Origin: Acanthaster planci
Taxonomy: Eukaryota; Echinodermata; Asteroidea; Valvatida; Acanthasteridae
Direction of reading: 5' to 3'
DNA length: 64,000 bases
Assembly: GCF_001949145.1 (NCBI RefSeq)
Contig: NW_019091403.1
Location: forward strand, 1,001,850-1,065,849
Below the pieces are notes generated by a model. It worked only from the letters and a program-made list of their open reading frames with translations, was not told where the DNA came from and searched no databases. Position 1 is the first letter of the stretch. The number at the start of each line of letters is the position of its first letter. The translations under genes were made by a program, and so were the position numbers. This document shows, piece after piece, positions 63,929-64,000 of this stretch.

Positions 63929-64000
63929 ATGGATTCCCCGTTTAGGGAGGAGATATCGGTCCTGGAGTTTCTCAATCTCCGGCTGGAGCTGGTGACAGAC
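63929..64000 (+). CDS. Open frame cut by the window end, unrecognised
   Basis: The ATG at 63929 opens 24 codons to the edge, with a product that starts MDSPFREEISVLEFL and continues in a hydrophobic, leucine-rich pattern. Base composition is more GC-rich than the flanks and codon choice looks coding-like. It does not match the Runt-domain continuation expected for the next Runx exon. It may be an exon of another gene, a mobile-element fragment or chance. Confidence 0.25.
   Translation, partial: MDSPFREEISVLEFLNLRLELVTD

Overview
This is animal genomic DNA: AT-rich, intron-rich and full of short foldback elements and ACATGTAC-type palindromes, with one ambiguous base at 51590. The repeats and the protein sequences suggest a marine invertebrate deuterostome (echinoderm, hemichordate or cephalochordate), but the sequence alone does not settle the phylum. 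There are no bacterial-style genes, operons, CRISPR arrays or rRNA genes, and I recognise no intact tRNA gene.

Two genes can be supported. On the minus strand, eight exons between 50174 and 1069 splice in phase into a complete 425-residue SPT3 homologue (SUPT3H), the TBP-contacting histone-fold subunit of the SAGA coactivator. Its introns are, in gene order, about 3.1 kb, 37.9 kb, 4.9 kb, 0.7 kb, 0.34 kb, 0.24 kb and 0.59 kb. On the plus strand, a coding exon at 56031-56370 holds the N-terminus and the first two thirds of a Runt domain (a Runx transcription factor). It ends at a clean splice donor, and the remaining exons lie beyond 64000. The two genes are divergent with start codons 5.9 kb apart. 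SUPT3H and RUNX2 have the same head-to-head order in vertebrates, so the window appears to carry an ancient linked gene pair.

Layout: 1-303 foldback element; 304-1068 SUPT3H 3' flank with a poly(A) signal; 1069-3921 SUPT3H exons 8 to 4; 3922-8853 intron 3 with a decayed recombinase-like remnant; 8854-8938 exon 3; 8939-46855 giant intron 2 with several MITEs, a minisatellite and one unexplained exon-like frame at 33701-33967; 46856-46974 exon 2; 46975-50093 intron 1, carrying a 290-bp element with long inverted repeats and a 12-bp flanking duplication; 50094-50174 exon 1; 50175-56030 intergenic region with YY1, ETS/GC-box, E2F-like and RUNX-type sites; 56031-56370 Runx exon; 56371-64000 Runx intron.

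The two proteins act at different levels of transcription: SPT3 is a general coactivator subunit, while Runx is a sequence-specific regulator that works with CBF-beta. The linkage most likely reflects shared regulatory DNA rather than shared biochemistry. RUNX-type motifs occur just upstream of the Runx exon and, at regular 20-21 bp spacing, in SUPT3H intron 4. All exon calls come from splice-site reading and remembered family sequences; no alignment was run.
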